Shown: positions 5,335 to 6,160 of the stretch, one piece after another | How positions within the stretch are numbered: the stretch's first letter is position 1 | How the letters are laid out: the number at the start of each line of letters is the position of its first letter | Assembly: GCA_020697475.1 (NCBI GenBank) | Contig: JAJFMO010000237.1 | Coordinates: 1 to 6,160 of the forward strand | Origin: Paenibacillaceae bacterium | GTDB taxonomy: Bacteria > Bacillota > Bacilli > Paenibacillales > NBRC-103111 | DNA length: 6,160 nt | Reading direction: 5' to 3' | Position numbers and translations under genes: made by a program | Notes under the pieces: model-generated | What the model was told of the DNA's origin: nothing | Databases searched by the model: none | Seen by the model: the letters and a program-made list of their open reading frames with translations, nothing else

Positions 5335-6160
5335 GACGCCACCGTCCCTTGCGCGAGCCACTTCTCGATGATCTCCTGCTGCTCAGCCGTCCAACCTTTG
5401 TTTAATTCCTTCATCGTCTCCCAGTACCGCTCCTCGCCCAATTGCTCCCTCCACGCGCGGAAGCACGCCTTGTCGTAAGCTTTCACCTTGGCGTCAACCG
5501 CCTCGTAATCGACGATGCCGCGCAGCAGACTGTCCATCTGCTCCCGCTTCTCCGGCTGGCTAGTCGACAAATTTGCCATCTCCTCCGAATCGTCGCTCAG
5601 GTTGAACAACTGCGGCTCGTACCCGCCGCCGTAGGCGACGTACTTCCAAACCCCTTGGCGCACCATGAAACTGCCCGTATTTTGAAAATTGCTGTGGTAT
5701 TCACTGAAAATCCAGTCCGGCCGCGTCCCGGCGACCCCCTTCATCTCCGGCATGAGCGAGTGTCCAGATAGGTCATCTCGCTTAGCCACTCCAGCCATAT
5801 CCATCAGAGTCGGGTAAATATCGACCAGTGACACGAGCTCCTCGACCACCAACCCTTGCTTCACACCCGGCCCGGTCACGATGAGCGGCACCCGAGCAGA
5901 CCCTTCATACATCGAATTTTTCAAAATTTGCCGGTGTTCCATATTCATCTCGCCATGATCGCTGGCATAAATCACGTACGTGTTGTCCGTCATCCCCAAC
6001 TCCCGGATCGTGTCGACAATCTTCCCGACCATAGCGTCCGTTTCCGCCACCATCGCATAGTAAATTTGCCGAATATCAACAATCGTCTCCTCGGTGAAAG
6101 GCCCCTTGCATCCTTTGGACATTGAGGCATATTTCATTACCGGGTGGGTTAACTCCTCAT
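5331..6160 (-). CDS. Second sulfatase (partial, N-terminus beyond right edge)
   Basis: The frame is open to the right edge, giving the C-terminal 275 residues of another type I sulfatase. An internal ATG at 6137 is not the true start, because EELTHPV precedes it in frame with no ribosome site. Visible parts are the helix DIRQIYYAMVAETDAMVGKI, the metal-binding YASDHGE (Asp-His, about 67-68 of the fragment), the Lys-containing LKNSMYEGSARVPLIVTGPG that follows it, and the C-terminal subdomain ending in QLFNLSDDSEEMANL. The catalytic cysteine region lies outside the window, so activity cannot be confirmed. The tail after about residue 215 is a charged, Trp-containing helical extension. It is the upstream gene of a translationally coupled pair: its TGA shares 4 bp with the next sulfatase's ATG. 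The two proteins are clearly different members of the family, suggesting different sulfate positions or successive steps. The promoter lies to the right, outside the window. Confidence 0.93.
   Translation of the reverse strand, partial: EELTHPVMKYASMSKGCKGPFTEETIVDIRQIYYAMVAETDAMVGKIVDTIRELGMTDNTYVIYASDHGEMNMEHRQILKNSMYEGSARVPLIVTGPGVKQGLVVEELVSLVDIYPTLMDMAGVAKRDDLSGHSLMPEMKGVAGTRPDWIFSEYHSNFQNTGSFMVRQGVWKYVAYGGGYEPQLFNLSDDSEEMANLSTSQPEKREQMDSLLRGIVDYEAVDAKVKAYDKACFRAWREQLGEERYWETMKELNKGWTAEQQEIIEKWLAQGTVAS

Noticed and set aside
5331..6137. ATG at 6137 as the start of a short 268-residue sulfatase
   Set aside because: The frame continues upstream to the edge with sulfatase-like sequence, no ribosome site precedes 6137, and the catalytic half of the protein would be missing. 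It is an edge-truncated gene, not a short one.

Overview
The window looks like a chromosomal segment from a Gram-positive bacterium of the Paenibacillaceae type (Paenibacillus, Cohnella or a relative). The basis is purine-rich Shine-Dalgarno sites, a lipoprotein-type sugar-binding protein, Bacillus-like sigma-A promoters, U-tailed hairpin terminators, and a HAD phosphatase that closely resembles Bacillus subtilis YhcW as I remember it. This is an inference; there is no rRNA or other marker gene.

Layout. Positions 1-477 (minus) hold the N-terminal 159 residues of a YhcW-like HAD phosphatase that runs off the left edge. A strong hairpin terminator (519-547) separates it from a two-gene minus-strand unit: a lipoprotein solute-binding protein of a sugar-type ABC importer (1486-2814), followed by a TIM-barrel sugar-phosphate isomerase/epimerase (569-1447). 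The divergent control region 2815-3006 carries one sigma-A-like promoter on each strand and a 19-bp dyad between the -35 and -10 of the plus-strand promoter. That promoter drives a MarR-family regulator (3007-3438), which ends at a large two-part terminator. A gene-free stretch (3439-3837) follows. It contains four related 26-bp hairpin elements arranged as two direct and two inverted copies. From 3838 to the right edge, two sulfatase genes lie on the minus strand and overlap by 4 bp (ATGA). The upstream one lacks its N-terminus because of the window edge.

How the genes may work together. Formylglycine sulfatases, a sugar-binding lipoprotein, a sugar isomerase-like TIM barrel and a HAD phosphatase would fit uptake and breakdown of a (possibly sulfated) carbohydrate. 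However, no ABC permease, ATPase or glycoside hydrolase is in the window. The sulfatase unit is also separated from the binding-protein unit by the MarR gene and the repeat array. The functional link is therefore only suggestive.

The most unusual feature is the intergenic array at 3585-3770. Its four 26-bp copies are spaced 50, 60 and 50 bp start to start. All fold in the same register, and two base-pair positions show compensatory changes. The T-rich side of each copy faces away from the nearer gene, as expected for bidirectional terminators or a REP-like mobile intergenic element between convergent genes.
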